From Gelidibacter gilvus (GTDB taxonomy: Bacteria > Bacteroidota > Bacteroidia > Flavobacteriales > Flavobacteriaceae), in NCBI RefSeq assembly GCF_004115975.1, contig NZ_SDDZ01000010.1, positions 1-64,000 on the forward strand: a DNA stretch of 64,000 bases. Reading direction: 5' to 3'. Positions 52,789 through 62,825 of the stretch are shown here, one piece after another. Each line of letters begins with the position of its first letter. Position 1 is the first letter of the stretch. The position numbers and the translations under genes were made by a program. The notes under the pieces were generated by a model. It was not told where the DNA came from and made no database searches. It was given only the letters and a program-made list of their open reading frames with translations.

Positions 52789-53832
52789 TTAACTCCTTAG
52801 TTGTTTTGCCAAAATCGCTTTGTTAATATCCTTTATCAATTTCGGCCCTTCGTAAATAAACCCGGTATAGAGTTGGATCAAATCGGCGCCAGCATCTAAT
52901 TTCTCCAAAGCATCTTCGGCGGAATGGATCCCTCCTACACCAATTATTGGGAATGCCTTATTGCTTTTATCTGCTAAAAACCGGATGACTTCAGTTGACC
53001 GCTTTGTTAAGGGCTTTCCACTCAAACCTCCCATTTCGTTTTTGTTATCACTCTTCAATCCTTCTCGAGCAATGGTCGTGTTGGTAGCAATAACGCCATC
53101 AATTTTGGTTATGGAAACAATGTCTATTATGTCCAAAAGTTGCTCGTCAGTCAAATCTGGAGCGATTTTAAGGAGGATCGGTTTTCGTTTTTCCTTAGAA
53201 TTATTTTTGTCTTGAAGGGTTTGCAATAGATCGGTCAATGGTTTCTTTTCCTGTAATGCACGCAAATTTGGGGTGTTTGGAGAACTGACGTTGACCACAA
53301 AATAATCGACATAATCAAAAAGCGCTTCAAAACAGATCATATAATCGTTTACAGCATCTTCATTAGGGGTGATTTTGTTCTTTCCGATATTTCCACCAAT
53401 CAAAACACGTTTCTTATCGCCTTGTACAGGATTGTTTTTCAAACGCTCTACCGCTTCCTCGAGACCAGCATTATTAAAACCCATGCGATTTATAATGGCT
53501 GAATCTTCTTTTAATCTAAACAAACGTGGTTTTTCGTTTCCATCCTGTGGTTTTGGTGTGACCGTGCCGATTTCAATGAAACCAAACCCTAAATTGGATA
53601 GCTCTTTGTAAAGCATGGCATTTTTATCAAATCCAGCCGCTAATCCGACAGGATTTGGGAATTTTAATCCGAAAAGGTCACGTTCTAACTTCGGGTTCTC
53701 TATCTTAAACTTTCTTCGAAAAGTACTGCCCAATCCTATTTGGTTCGTAAAACGAAGCATCGAAAATGTAAAATGATGGATTCTTTCAGGATCAAACTTG
53801 AAAAGTAACGGTCGGATGATGGTTTTATACAT
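52789..53832 (-). CDS. pyrD: Dihydroorotate dehydrogenase (quinone)
   Basis: 347 residues from the ATG at 53832. The frame extends to 53877, but that part overlaps the terminator of the upstream TonB gene (53846-53876), so the later start is right. Class 2 DHODH: an N-terminal amphipathic membrane-binding segment (about 1-40), FMN-binding [22 protein letters not shown] and the catalytic-Ser loop [13 protein letters not shown] (about 179-191). It oxidises dihydroorotate to orotate with quinone in pyrimidine synthesis. An FMN phosphate site [27 protein letters not shown] lies near the end. Confidence 0.95.
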   Translation of the reverse strand: MYKTIIRPLLFKFDPERIHHFTFSMLRFTNQIGLGSTFRRKFKIENPKLERDLFGLKFPNPVGLAAGFDKNAMLYKELSNLGFGFIEIGTVTPKPQDGNEKPRLFRLKEDSAIINRMGFNNAGLEEAVERLKNNPVQGDKKRVLIGGNIGKNKITPNEDAVNDYMICFEALFDYVDYFVVNVSSPNTPNLRALQEKKPLTDLLQTLQDKNNSKEKRKPILLKIAPDLTDEQLLDIIDIVSITKIDGVIATNTTIAREGLKSDNKNEMGGLSGKPLTKRSTEVIRFLADKSNKAFPIIGVGGIHSAEDALEKLDAGADLIQLYTGFIYEGPKLIKDINKAILAKQLRS

Positions 53833-53845
53833 AACTGTCAAAAAT

Positions 53846-53876
53846 AAAAAACTACCCAAATATAGGGTAGTTTTCA
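53846..53876 (-). terminator. Terminator of the 53.9-kb TonB receptor gene
   Basis: AAAACTACCC and GGGTAGTTTT with a 7-nt loop; the - strand tail is TTTTTATTTTTG. It separates the receptor gene from pyrD and helps fix the pyrD start. Confidence 0.88.
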
Positions 53877-53902
53877 TATTATTTAGTTTTTAAAATTTAC
53901 TT

Positions 53903-56770
53903 TTATTTAAGCGAAATGCTAAGTCTAGCAAATAAAAATCGTCCACCAACTCCAAATTGCTGTGCTCTTCTAGACCAGTCAAAACGTCCATCACTACGGT
54001 TGTTCCCCATTCCATTAATATCTTTACTAAGACGATCCGGATAGATATCAAATAAATTATTCGCACCAACTGTAACCAGAAAGCTATCAGATACTTTATA
54101 ACCTACTGAAAGATCCGTAACTATTTTTGAACTCAACACTTCTTGTAAGTTGATATCTGTTGTCGCTTCAGTCACTTCTCCAAAATACACGTTTCGCAGG
54201 AAAAAAGTAAAGTCGCCCATACTCAAGGTATTGGACAGGTTTACTTTTGTACTCGGCACTGCTTTTTCCAAATAAATGCGGCTGTCTTCTGGGAAATAAG
54301 TATCCACTAACCCTGCATCTTCAAGAACACGAGACGCATTAATAGGTCCCACTTGTTTAGTTTTTGAAAAAGTTGCAGACAAATCATTTTTCAATATCAT
54401 ATTGCTTCCAATATTCATACTTTGGGTAATCACTAAATCTATCCCTTTTGACTCTGTATCAATAGCATTGGCGAAAAAAGAAGCTGCAGTGGCATTGGCT
54501 TGAGACAATAAATTATCAAGCTCAGTCCCTGTTCCTGGACCTTCAAATTGTCCTGTATAAACTACGCGATCGTCTATGCCAACAAAATAACCATCTAATG
54601 TAATATTAACTCGTGCTTCAGGCAATTTCACTGTAAAACCTGCACTAATACTTCTTGAGGTTTCTTGTTTAAGTTCTGGGATTCCCAATAATTTTGCCGC
54701 ACGGCTATCATTGGCAAATGTTCCGACTTCTTGAGGATCTCCATTTTGATCAAAAATGGTGGAGGTTGAATTAAAGTACAATTGATGTAATGAAGGCGCT
54801 CTAAAACCGGTATTACCCGCAACTCTAAGATTTAAGCTTTCATTGACTTTCAAAAGCGCTGCCAATTTAAAATTAATAGTAGATCCGAAATCTGAATAAT
54901 TCTCAAATCGGGTCGCAAGACTTAACAGGAATGAATCGGTGATATCAGCTTCTAAATCAATATAACCGGCCACACTGTTTCGTCCTCTATTCACTTCGTT
55001 TTTTGGACTAAATCCAGGAAACACTTGTGAACCACCGGGTCTTGCACTTCCAAAGAAATCAACAGACGGTTGTTGGGTAGATGTTGTTATAGCCTCTCCT
55101 GCTGCAGTATATTGCTCATAAGAATCCTTTTGTCCAGCGACGATTTCATATTTTTCCAGACGATATTCCGCTCCGAAGGCGACGTTAAGTCCAGAGAAAA
55201 TATCCTCGTAAAAATTATTAAGATCTAAATTTACGGTGTTTTGTGAAAAGTTGAACCCACCAGCATCAAAGGTTGTTGGCGATGCATTTTGCAAGGAGGC
55301 ATTAAAGGTATTTCCAATGACATACGCAAATGCATTCCTGCCATAAGTATTGCTGAAATCGGCATTCCAATTTCCTACTTTACCTTTAATCCCAACTGAA
55401 AGTGATTGGTCACTAATAGTAGAATTTATTTCTGGTAAAAACCCGTTGATATACGCTGGGGTATAAGTCCGACTTTGATTAGGCAAACGATAGAAGCCTC
55501 CAGAATTTCCTGTACGTGAACTGAGTCCTCCAAATGAATACAACTCAGAGCCTTTGTCATCTAAAGGCAAAGAAAAGTTAGTAAAAAACCGACCTCCTCT
55601 TACTTCAGATTGTCCCACTCTCATGTTAAAATCTGATCGGGTCATATTTCTGCTCGCTAGTTCAGCATCCGTATTATTAGCACTTAGGATGGTGCGAAGA
55701 TCTGCTTTCGAGGCGTTAGGATCAAGATTAAAACCTGCCTGGTTTCCGTATTTGATCACATCGGCTACATCATTATCTAACAATTTAGAGATATCATACC
55801 CGTCATTAGAAGCAACACGCTCTATAGTATTATACCGGTTAAAAATACTCCCTTCCCATTCTTTCATGCGGTTATAGTCATCTCTGTAATCAAAATCACC
55901 AGTAAAGTTGATGTAACCTCCTCTATCTCCAAGTTTCAAACCGTAGTTTGCACTAATATTAGTTGTAGCACCATCAACGCCTCCAGTTTGTTCATTGGCG
56001 TTTTTAGTGAAATTTGCTCCAGTGGTCACAATTAACTTCAATTCATCAGTGGCATTGTCGAGTACAATATTTATTACACCGGCAATGGCATCACTACCAT
56101 ATTGCGCGGCAGCACCATCTCTTAACACCTCAATACGTCTTATCGATGCGGTTGGAATCGCATTTAAATCCGTCCCAACACTTCCCCGTCCAAAGGTTCC
56201 GTTAACATTAACAAGTGATGATGTATGGCGGCGTTTTCCATTAATAAGAACCAAAACTTGATCTGGCCCAAGCCCTCTTAATGACGCAGGGTCAATATGG
56301 TCAGTTCCATCGGCAATGGTTTGTGTATTGGATGTAAATGAAGGCGCTACAAAATTCAAAATCTGGTTTAGATTGACTTGAGGACTCACTGAGGCAAGTT
56401 CCGTAACATCAATAACATCTACCGGAGATAATGAGTTAACAGCAGTTCGCGCAGGATTTCTACTTCCAATCAAAGTGATTTCTTGTAATGAAACACCCGC
56501 TTTCATGATCACATTGAGTGTTGTGCCTTCTACTGATTTTTCGAGATTATTGTACCCCACATAAGAAAAAACCAATTTCTGTCCTATATCAGCTTTTATC
56601 TCATATTTACCGTCAAAATCCGTTATAGTCCCAGACAATGTGCCTTTGACTATAATTGTCACACCACTTAAGGGTTCGTTATTCTCATCTATAACCACAC
56701 CAGAAACCTTCTGGGCAAAAAGAGAATAAGAAAAAAGAATTAAAAATAGTAATAGGTAGTTTTTTTTCAT
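53903..56770 (-). CDS. TonB-dependent outer-membrane receptor (paralog of the 3.9-kb one)
   Basis: 955 residues. Signal peptide (about 1-19), carboxypeptidase-regulatory-like domain (about 20-90: [25 protein letters not shown]), plug (about 105-230: [48 protein letters not shown]) and a beta-barrel ending FARLSISLK. Its plug and barrel motifs match the receptor at 3915-6602, for example RPGGSQ(G/V)FPGF/YAPANEVNR-like and SLRGxGPDQ segments. No SusD neighbour. Ligand unknown. Confidence 0.9.
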   Translation of the reverse strand: MKKNYLLLFLILFSYSLFAQKVSGVVIDENNEPLSGVTIIVKGTLSGTITDFDGKYEIKADIGQKLVFSYVGYNNLEKSVEGTTLNVIMKAGVSLQEITLIGSRNPARTAVNSLSPVDVIDVTELASVSPQVNLNQILNFVAPSFTSNTQTIADGTDHIDPASLRGLGPDQVLVLINGKRRHTSSLVNVNGTFGRGSVGTDLNAIPTASIRRIEVLRDGAAAQYGSDAIAGVINIVLDNATDELKLIVTTGANFTKNANEQTGGVDGATTNISANYGLKLGDRGGYINFTGDFDYRDDYNRMKEWEGSIFNRYNTIERVASNDGYDISKLLDNDVADVIKYGNQAGFNLDPNASKADLRTILSANNTDAELASRNMTRSDFNMRVGQSEVRGGRFFTNFSLPLDDKGSELYSFGGLSSRTGNSGGFYRLPNQSRTYTPAYINGFLPEINSTISDQSLSVGIKGKVGNWNADFSNTYGRNAFAYVIGNTFNASLQNASPTTFDAGGFNFSQNTVNLDLNNFYEDIFSGLNVAFGAEYRLEKYEIVAGQKDSYEQYTAAGEAITTSTQQPSVDFFGSARPGGSQVFPGFSPKNEVNRGRNSVAGYIDLEADITDSFLLSLATRFENYSDFGSTINFKLAALLKVNESLNLRVAGNTGFRAPSLHQLYFNSTSTIFDQNGDPQEVGTFANDSRAAKLLGIPELKQETSRSISAGFTVKLPEARVNITLDGYFVGIDDRVVYTGQFEGPGTGTELDNLLSQANATAASFFANAIDTESKGIDLVITQSMNIGSNMILKNDLSATFSKTKQVGPINASRVLEDAGLVDTYFPEDSRIYLEKAVPSTKVNLSNTLSMGDFTFFLRNVYFGEVTEATTDINLQEVLSSKIVTDLSVGYKVSDSFLVTVGANNLFDIYPDRLSKDINGMGNNRSDGRFDWSRRAQQFGVGGRFLFARLSISLK

Positions 56771-57180
56771 AATTACTTGTTTTAAGGATTAAGTTGTTTG
56801 TATTTATTTCAATGAAAATTTTTAACTTTAAAAAAATTGAATAGCGATAATATAAATGGACAACATTCGACCAATCCAATTTTAGAATGTATCTTGAAAA
56901 CTTTAGGATTGGTGAACAATAAATTACTTTTGCCTATTTTTTAACATCTTAAGCACAACGATAAAAAGCGGAGTAAGCTAATATAGAAAGGGGATATGTT
57001 TTCTAAAGGAAATGCATTTTTTAAAGCATCTTAACCAAATATAAGAAAATAATTCAAAAAATAAGCTAAAACAAAGGAAATAACACAACGCTTAAGAATA
57101 GAAAATAATAATTAAAATAGATTTAAAGGCGTTATTCTTATTATGAATATTCTTTATTTTGCACAATAAATTAAAAAAGT
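56771..57180. other. Divergent intergenic region
   Basis: 410 bp between the divergent TonB receptor and pepT genes. Very AT-rich; no exact TAnnTTTG was seen, although TATTTTG near 57150 may be a variant for pepT. No repeat or RNA structure recognised. Confidence 0.35.
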
Positions 57181-58419
57181 ATGATTGACAAACAACACAT
57201 CATTGATAGATTTATAAGTTACGTCACTATTGACACGGAGTCCGACCCAAATTCAGACACCACACCAAGTACTGAAAAGCAATGGGATTTGGCACATTTA
57301 CTCGTTAAGGAACTCACTGCCATTGGGATGAAAGACGTATCCATCGACCATAATGCTTATATCATGGCAACACTACCCAGTAATGTTGACCATGAGGTTC
57401 CTGTCATCGGGTTTGTATCCCATTTTGATACCTCTCCAGATTTCACGGGCGCAAATGTCAAACCTCAAATTATTAAAAACTATAATGGTAAGGACATTGT
57501 TTTGAATGAAAAAGAAGGAATTATCCTCTCGCCTGACCTGTTTGATGACTTGTTGCAATACAAAGGCCAAACGCTTATCACAACCGACGGAACCACACTT
57601 CTGGGCGCGGATGACAAAGCTGGAATCACGGAAATTGTCTCCGCTATGGAGTACCTGATTCAACATCCTGAAATCAAGCACGGCGACATCCGTGTCGGTT
57701 TTACACCTGATGAAGAAATTGGCCGCGGGGCGCATAAATTCGATGTTGAGAAATTTGGTGCAGAATGGGCCTATACTATGGATGGCAGCCAAATAGGCGA
57801 ATTGGAATATGAGAATTTCAATGCTGCAGGTGCCACCGTAAAAGTGAAAGGGAAAATTGTGCATCCTGGGTACGCCAAAGGAAAGATGATCAACTCCATG
57901 TATATTGCTACCGAATTCATCAATTCTTTACCTATGCTGGAAACTCCAGAACACACCGAGAATTATCAAGGTTTTTTCCATTTGGCAAGCGTTCAAGGCA
58001 CTGTTGAGGAAACGGTTTTAAAATATATTATTAGAGACCATAACATGGCGCATTTTGAAGCTCGAAAGGAAGCTATGCTTCAAGTTACCTTCGACTTGAA
58101 TACCCAATATGAAAGAGAAGTTGTGACAATTGAGATCAAGGATCAATATTTCAATATGAAAGAGAAAATTGAACCTGTAATGCATATTGTAGATATTGCA
58201 GAAGAAGCCATGATCGCACTTAACATCAAGCCGATAATCAAGCCCATAAGAGGCGGCACGGATGGCTCTCAATTAAGTTTTATGGGTTTACCTTGTCCGA
58301 ATATATTTGCCGGAGGCCACAACTTCCATGGCCGTTACGAATATGTTCCAGTGGAGAGCATGATCCAAGCTACAAAAGTGATTTGTAAGATAGCTGAGTT
58401 GGTGGCTTTGAAGAAGTAG
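57181..58419 (+). CDS. pepT: Peptidase T (tripeptidase)
   Basis: 412 residues, the M20 metallopeptidase PepT. Metal ligands and catalytic residues in order: [36 protein letters not shown] (catalytic Glu pair), YTMDG, and [10 protein letters not shown] near the end. Cytoplasmic, no signal; releases the N-terminal residue from tripeptides. ATG well placed; followed by a terminator. Confidence 0.95.
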   Translation: MIDKQHIIDRFISYVTIDTESDPNSDTTPSTEKQWDLAHLLVKELTAIGMKDVSIDHNAYIMATLPSNVDHEVPVIGFVSHFDTSPDFTGANVKPQIIKNYNGKDIVLNEKEGIILSPDLFDDLLQYKGQTLITTDGTTLLGADDKAGITEIVSAMEYLIQHPEIKHGDIRVGFTPDEEIGRGAHKFDVEKFGAEWAYTMDGSQIGELEYENFNAAGATVKVKGKIVHPGYAKGKMINSMYIATEFINSLPMLETPEHTENYQGFFHLASVQGTVEETVLKYIIRDHNMAHFEARKEAMLQVTFDLNTQYEREVVTIEIKDQYFNMKEKIEPVMHIVDIAEEAMIALNIKPIIKPIRGGTDGSQLSFMGLPCPNIFAGGHNFHGRYEYVPVESMIQATKVICKIAELVALKK

Positions 58420-58523
58420 GTCACAGTTTGTATACATTACTTTGTCCATAATTATAAAAGAATAAACAGGACACATAAAACTTTAAAACACGAAGACAAA
58501 AAAGCATGTTATTAAATAAAATT

Positions 58524-58554
58524 AAACCCATTTTCTTGACTGAGAATGGGTTTT
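58524..58554. terminator. Hairpin downstream of pepT
   Basis: AAACCCATTTTC pairs with GAGAATGGGTTT (one G-T pair); followed by T-rich sequence. It may serve both pepT and the - strand transposase gene. Confidence 0.7.
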
Positions 58555-58599
58555 ACAATAGATAAAATTAAAGTATGAACTCAACCCATTTACAGAAAA

Positions 58600-59076
58600 T
58601 CATCCATTATTAATTTTATTCATCGCACTCAAAAAGATATTTTCTTCGAATTCTATGTCATAGCGCTTTAACAATTCCAGATACTCTTGTTTGAATGACA
58701 ATTTTTTATGATGTTCCGACTGTCTCCAGATATATTTTACAACTTTATCTACATGCGATTTTGAATAGGTGAAGGCACCATAACCCTCTTGCCATCTGAA
58801 CTGCCCATTAATCCTCCGTTTTTGATTGATCCATCTTGATGAATCTGCCTTAATATCTCGAACCAAATCTAAAAATGACAAGGAGGGATTCATACCAATT
58901 AAAATGTGTACATGGTCTGGATTATAGTAGATAGCAATTGGTTTGGATTTGTTGTTATTGATAATTCCACAGCTATATTTTTCAATTTCTTCCCTATGAA
59001 TTTCAGATATTAAATTTTCTCTCCCCTTAACAGCAAAAATAACTTGAACGTACATTTGGGTGAATGTGTTAGCCAT
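58600..59076 (-). CDS. IS200-like Y1 transposase
   Basis: 158 residues. HUH motif H55-V-H57 in NPDHVHILIG, catalytic Tyr candidate Y115 (VDKVVKYIW), and the domain core FRWQEGYGAFTYSKSHVDKVVKYIWRQSEHH typical of IS200/IS605-type TnpA (Y1 transposase). Full length. Immediately upstream (15 bp from the start) lies a pair of REP palindromes. Single-strand DNA transposition or REP mobilisation. Differs from the relics at 1.8 and 7.0 kb. Confidence 0.85.
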   Translation of the reverse strand: MANTFTQMYVQVIFAVKGRENLISEIHREEIEKYSCGIINNNKSKPIAIYYNPDHVHILIGMNPSLSFLDLVRDIKADSSRWINQKRRINGQFRWQEGYGAFTYSKSHVDKVVKYIWRQSEHHKKLSFKQEYLELLKRYDIEFEENIFLSAMNKINNG

Positions 59077-59090
59077 TTTATAGAGATCAC

Positions 59091-59152
59091 GCTCCTACGG
59101 AGCTTGGATTAACGGGTTCTTTTTAATTACAAAGATGTTGCTCCTACGGAGC
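59091..59152. repeat. REP palindrome pair 1 beside the transposase
   Basis: GCTCC-GTA-GGAGC (- strand) occurs at 59091-59103 and 59140-59152, exactly 49 bp apart. On the - strand the order is palindrome, AACATCTTTGTAATTAAAAA..CCCGTT, palindrome, GTGATCTCTATAAA, transposase ATG. The stems are perfect 5-bp pairs with a 3-nt loop. Confidence 0.85.
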
Positions 59153-59440
59153 TATTAAAAATATAATTCCATAATACTTCAAGTGTTATTTCTCAACTAC
59201 CAAAGTAATAATATGACGAAATCCTAAACTATGCGATCACGGCTATCAAATCCGCAAAGCACTCATTTACAATTCACTAATTCAACAAAAAAAATGATCT
59301 GATTATTGAACTGCAATACTCTAATCAACCTTGAAAATATTGTAATTCTTAAATCTTTATGATGTAATAATTAAACCATGTTTTACAGCAATTGCCAATC
59401 TTACTGCTAATAATAATTAAGTAGTCATGCAATCATTTTA

Positions 59441-59502
59441 GCAACGTAGTTGCGCCATCTTTGTAGCAAAACAATCATTACCCGTTCGAGCTGCAGCGCA
59501 GC
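59441..59502. repeat. REP palindrome pair 2, inverted, with covarying stems
   Basis: GCAAC-GTA-GTTGC at 59441-59453 and GCTGC-AGC-GCAGC at 59490-59502, again 49 bp apart. The intervening + strand is CCATCTTTGTAGCAAAAC..CCCGTT and the following sequence GACATCTATAAT, parallel to pair 1 in opposite orientation. Stem bases differ but pairing is preserved. No transposase gene beside this pair. The remainder of 59077-59540 has no gene. Confidence 0.75.
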
Positions 59503-59540
59503 GACATCTATAATTTACCCATAAAATGAGAATCCTTAAA

Positions 59541-59574
59541 ACAAAAAAAGCCACTTCAACTGAAGTGGCTTTCA
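59541..59574 (-). terminator. Terminator of the yajC operon
   Basis: AAAGCCACTTC pairs with GAAGTGGCTTT across a 4-nt loop; the - strand tail is a long T run. It lies 20 bp beyond the yajC stop. Confidence 0.9.
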
Positions 59575-59591
59575 TAATTTATAAGCAAAAG

Positions 59592-59897
59592 TTATTTTGT
59601 GGTTGTCGTAGTTGCAGGATCTACATTGAGCTTGCTACTCATTTCCATTGAAATTGCAGAACGATCAAACTTGATTTTCCCTGCCATGGTTTCAATAACA
59701 CAACTGCTATCTTTATCATTTAGGTCGACAATTTTACCGTGCATTCCGCTTTTGGTAATTACTCTGTCGCCTCTTTTTAACTCACTTGCAAACTTTTTTT
59801 CCTTTTTGGCGCGTTTCATTTGTGGTGCAATCATAAAAAAATACACTACAGCGAACATCGCAATAAAAGGTAAAAACGAACTTATTCCTTCTCCCAT
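59592..59897 (-). CDS. yajC: Preprotein translocase subunit YajC
   Basis: 101 residues. One N-terminal membrane helix (about 5-25, SFLPFIAMFAVVYFFMIAP), the basic PQMKRAKKEKKF segment and the conserved GDRVITKSGMHGKIVDLND domain. Accessory of the SecDF complex in protein export. Last gene of the nusB-DUF1573-yajC run, with a 20-bp gap to the preceding DUF1573 stop. Confidence 0.95.
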   Translation of the reverse strand: MGEGISSFLPFIAMFAVVYFFMIAPQMKRAKKEKKFASELKRGDRVITKSGMHGKIVDLNDKDSSCVIETMAGKIKFDRSAISMEMSSKLNVDPATTTTTK

Positions 59898-59917
59898 TAA
59901 TTCTTAATTATAATTTG

Positions 59918-60475
59918 TTAGTCGTGATTATGGCCTTCGTGACCTGGTTGCGTGCTGTATTTACGAGCAGGCTGTTGCATAATAGATTGTGTTCCTCCTG
60001 TTTGTTGAACAGCTGGCTGCATTGGTGCATTAGGATCTCCTTCAACCATTGCTTTGATTCTAACCGTTTCAGCACCTCTTTCGGTATTGGTGGTCATCGT
60101 GATGGATTTAGTAACTACACCGTTTCCTTTTCCGTCAAATTTCACTTTAAATTCGCCAGTTTCTCCTGGAGCAACTTGTCTTGTCCAATCTGAAGGTACT
60201 GTACATCCACAAGTACTTTTGATATCACTGACCACTAATGGAGAGCTTCCTGTATTTGTGTATTTAAAAATAGCTTCAACAGGGGTTCCATTTTTTATGG
60301 TACCAAAATCATGTTCTGTCTCTTCAAACGACACAGATGCAAAATTTCCTGAGTTGGCATCTCTTTGTGCTGCTTCTGCAACATTTTCCGATTTAATTTT
60401 TGCCGTAGCATCTTCTTTACATGACATAAAGGCAACTAAGCAAAGTGCGCTAACACCTAACATTAATTTTTTCAT
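59918..60475 (-). CDS. DUF1573 lipoprotein
   Basis: 185 residues. Lipoprotein signal MKKLMLGVSALCLVAFMSC (Cys19). The DUF1573 domain (about 45-140) has the Ig-like ASVSFEETEHDFGTIKNGTPVEAIFKYTNTGSSPLVVSDIKSTCGCTVPSDW signature with the CGC motif. The C-terminal Gln/Pro/His tail (QQPARKYS..HEGHNHD) is low-complexity and could bind metal. Common next to yajC in Bacteroidota. Role unknown. Confidence 0.9.
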   Translation of the reverse strand: MKKLMLGVSALCLVAFMSCKEDATAKIKSENVAEAAQRDANSGNFASVSFEETEHDFGTIKNGTPVEAIFKYTNTGSSPLVVSDIKSTCGCTVPSDWTRQVAPGETGEFKVKFDGKGNGVVTKSITMTTNTERGAETVRIKAMVEGDPNAPMQPAVQQTGGTQSIMQQPARKYSTQPGHEGHNHD

Positions 60476-60547
60476 TGTATTATTTATTTGATTAAAATGT
60501 TCAATTTAAAATAAATTTGAGGGTGTAAAAATAGTAATTATTTCCCA

Positions 60548-61492
60548 TTACATCAACCCTCTCCCTATTTTATTTAATTCGCCATTCTCATTATATTCCT
60601 TAACAATCTTGTCTAAAATGCCGTTAATAAAGAAACTGCTCTTAGGTGTAGAATATTCCTTGGCAATATCGATATACTCGTTAATGGTCACCTTTACAGG
60701 GATAGACGGGAATTTCTGAAATTCACAAATAGCCATTTGAAGCAAAACTGCATCTAAATTAGCGATACGTTCCGCGTCCCAGTTCTGGGTTTTGGCAGCA
60801 ATTTCCTTGCTGAATTTTGATTTATTCAGTAAGGTTTTTTGGAATAATGCCGTGGCAAATTCCTTATCCTCAGTATCCTTAAATAGTTTTGGTGTGAAGA
60901 AATTGGGCTTATTCTCCTTTTTCAATTTTCGGAGCATCTTTAGAATTCCCGTATTAACTACAGGCAAATCATCCAACCAAGTCAGTTTTTTATCTTCTAT
61001 ATACTCGTAAAGTTTCTCATTGGGTGCAATAATTTCAGTGAACACATCACTAATAAAGTCCTTGTCTTCTTTGAAATCAGACACTTTACTGGACATATAA
61101 TCCTTATAAAGATCACTTTCAATGATGCTTTTAAAAATGATATCCACATATTCAAAATCCAGATACCAATAATCGATCTTGCGTTTTTCAATCTCAATTT
61201 GAAGCGCCACGTCTTCATTCAAGATTTGCAGAACTTGATTATTGATAAATTTTCTATTGGGATTTTTCTCTTCTTGTGTTGCTAAAATTTTTCTTTGCGA
61301 CTTATCTTGGTAATCTTCAGCCCTCTTTTGGACTTCAATTAAAAGTGACAGCATCAAAAGATGCAAATCGTACATGTGTTCAAGACTTTGGAGTAAAAAC
61401 TTTTGGTGGTTTCCGAAATCGTCACCTTCATCTCCATCAAACGCATAAAGGGTTTGCATCACTTTTATACGAATATGTCTTCTGTTTAGCAT
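60548..61492 (-). CDS. nusB: Transcription antitermination factor NusB
   Basis: 314 residues, about twice the size of E. coli NusB, as is usual in Bacteroidota. It starts MLNRRHIRIKVMQTLYAFD (the NusB ARxxAvQxLY region), has a long helical insertion (about 60-200), and the canonical C-terminal half (about 215-300) with NWDAERIANLDAVLLQMAICEFQKFPSIPVKVTINEYIDIAKEYSTPKSSFFINGILDKI. Part of the rRNA antitermination complex. First gene of the run with DUF1573 and yajC. Confidence 0.93.
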   Translation of the reverse strand: MLNRRHIRIKVMQTLYAFDGDEGDDFGNHQKFLLQSLEHMYDLHLLMLSLLIEVQKRAEDYQDKSQRKILATQEEKNPNRKFINNQVLQILNEDVALQIEIEKRKIDYWYLDFEYVDIIFKSIIESDLYKDYMSSKVSDFKEDKDFISDVFTEIIAPNEKLYEYIEDKKLTWLDDLPVVNTGILKMLRKLKKENKPNFFTPKLFKDTEDKEFATALFQKTLLNKSKFSKEIAAKTQNWDAERIANLDAVLLQMAICEFQKFPSIPVKVTINEYIDIAKEYSTPKSSFFINGILDKIVKEYNENGELNKIGRGLM

Positions 61493-61512
61493 TTGTAAGA
61501 ACTTATTAAATT

Positions 61513-61546
61513 AAAAAAGGCGAAAAGCATTGTTGCTATTTTCGCC
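61513..61546 (-). terminator. Terminator after the leucine-dehydrogenase-like gene
   Basis: GGCGAAAA..TTTTCGCC with inner AGCA/TGCT; on the - strand the stem is followed by a T-rich tract. Separates this gene from nusB. Confidence 0.85.
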
Positions 61547-61603
61547 GTGCAAAAATAGTATTAATTTATAACTTCGAAAAAAAATGACATGGATATCTTA
61601 AGC

Positions 61604-62704
61604 TTATTTCAATTCTTCATTTTTTCGCTTTAGGATACGCTCTTTAGCCATATTTAAAGCAGCAACATTTGGTGTGAGACCACTTTCGGCAGCACGTTCT
61701 AAAATTTCCAAAGTGGTATTGTAGATATTTTCAGTTCTTTTAATGGTTTCTTGCTTATCGCAAGGTTCAATTTCCGCATACACATTAATGAGACCTCCAG
61801 CATTGATTAAAAAGTCTGGGGCAAAAACAATTCCTCTTTCCTGTAATATGAGGCCATGCCGCTCTTCAGCCAATTGATTATTGGCAGAACCTGCAATGAT
61901 CTGAGCTTTTATTTTATTGATGGTAGCATCGTTAATGGTAGCTCCCAAAGCACAAGGCGCATAAATATCCATTTCTTGACTATATACATCGTCACCCTCA
62001 TAAATGACAACGTCATATTTGTTCCTGACACTCTCCAGGCGCTCCTGATTAATATCGGTAATGGTCACTTTAGCACCTTCCTTCAACAAGTGCCCTATCA
62101 AGGCTTCACCAACGTTTCCAACACCCTGCACAAACACTGATTTCCCTTCCAACACATCAGATCCATACTTGAATTTTGCGGCAGCTTTCATCCCCATAAA
62201 AACACCATAAGCTGTATTTATAGCCGGATTTCCAGATCCGCCTTTAGCCTCTGAAATCCCAACAACATGTGGCGTCACTTCCCTAACAGTGTCCATATCC
62301 TCGGTGGTCATCCCAACATCTTCAGCAGTAATATATTTCCCGCCCAAAGAATTTACAAACTCACCAAATTTGCGCATCAATTCAGGTGTTTTTTGAGTTT
62401 TTGCATCCCCAATAATCACCGTCTTACCGCCTCCTAAATTTAATCCGGAAATTGCAGATTTAAAGGTCATTCCTCGCGACAGCCTCAAAACATCATTTAA
62501 TGCTTCCCATTCATTCTCATAATTCCACATTCTTGTACCACCAATAGCAGGTCCTAAAACCGTATTATGAATGCCAATTATTGCTTTTAAACCAGTATCT
62601 TTGTCGTTGCAAAAAACAATTTGCTCATGATTATCGAAAGAAATCTGGCCAAATACAGGGTCTACTTTTGAAAGCTCTTTTGAACTTATGACCTTTGAAT
62701 CCAT
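61604..62704 (-). CDS. Leucine/Glu-Phe-Val-type amino-acid dehydrogenase
   Basis: 366 residues from the ATG at 62704 (the frame extends 48 codons further but lacks family similarity, and the promoter lies inside that part). ELFV dehydrogenase: N-terminal substrate domain GGTRMWNYENEWEALNDVLRLSRGMTFKSAISGLNLGGGKTVIIGD with catalytic Lys in the GGGK, then the NAD(P)-binding GVGNVGEALIGHLLKEGAKVTITDINQERL and NNQLAEERHG. Most similar to leucine dehydrogenases that deaminate branched-chain amino acids. Own promoter and terminator. Confidence 0.9.
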   Translation of the reverse strand: MDSKVISSKELSKVDPVFGQISFDNHEQIVFCNDKDTGLKAIIGIHNTVLGPAIGGTRMWNYENEWEALNDVLRLSRGMTFKSAISGLNLGGGKTVIIGDAKTQKTPELMRKFGEFVNSLGGKYITAEDVGMTTEDMDTVREVTPHVVGISEAKGGSGNPAINTAYGVFMGMKAAAKFKYGSDVLEGKSVFVQGVGNVGEALIGHLLKEGAKVTITDINQERLESVRNKYDVVIYEGDDVYSQEMDIYAPCALGATINDATINKIKAQIIAGSANNQLAEERHGLILQERGIVFAPDFLINAGGLINVYAEIEPCDKQETIKRTENIYNTTLEILERAAESGLTPNVAALNMAKERILKRKNEELK

Positions 62705-62740
62705 ATGTTTAAATTTGTTCTGAGTTTTTATTAGATATTT

Positions 62741-62771
62741 CAAAAATAAACCAATACCCGAGTAATAGCAA
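62741..62771 (-). promoter_or_regulatory. Promoter of the leucine-dehydrogenase gene
   Basis: On the - strand TTG (62769-62771), 20 bp, then TATTTTTG (62741-62748), 36 bp before the ATG at 62704. Same -7 sequence and spacing as the 50-kb operon promoter. Confidence 0.7.
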
Positions 62772-62825
62772 AAATACAGTCGTAATTTATAGGGTTCATA
62801 AAACGCAAGCGACCAATAATTATAG

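Noticed and set aside
53833-53877. Longer N-terminus of PyrD
   Set aside because: It overlaps a strong terminator of the upstream gene; the class 2 DHODH start fits 53832.
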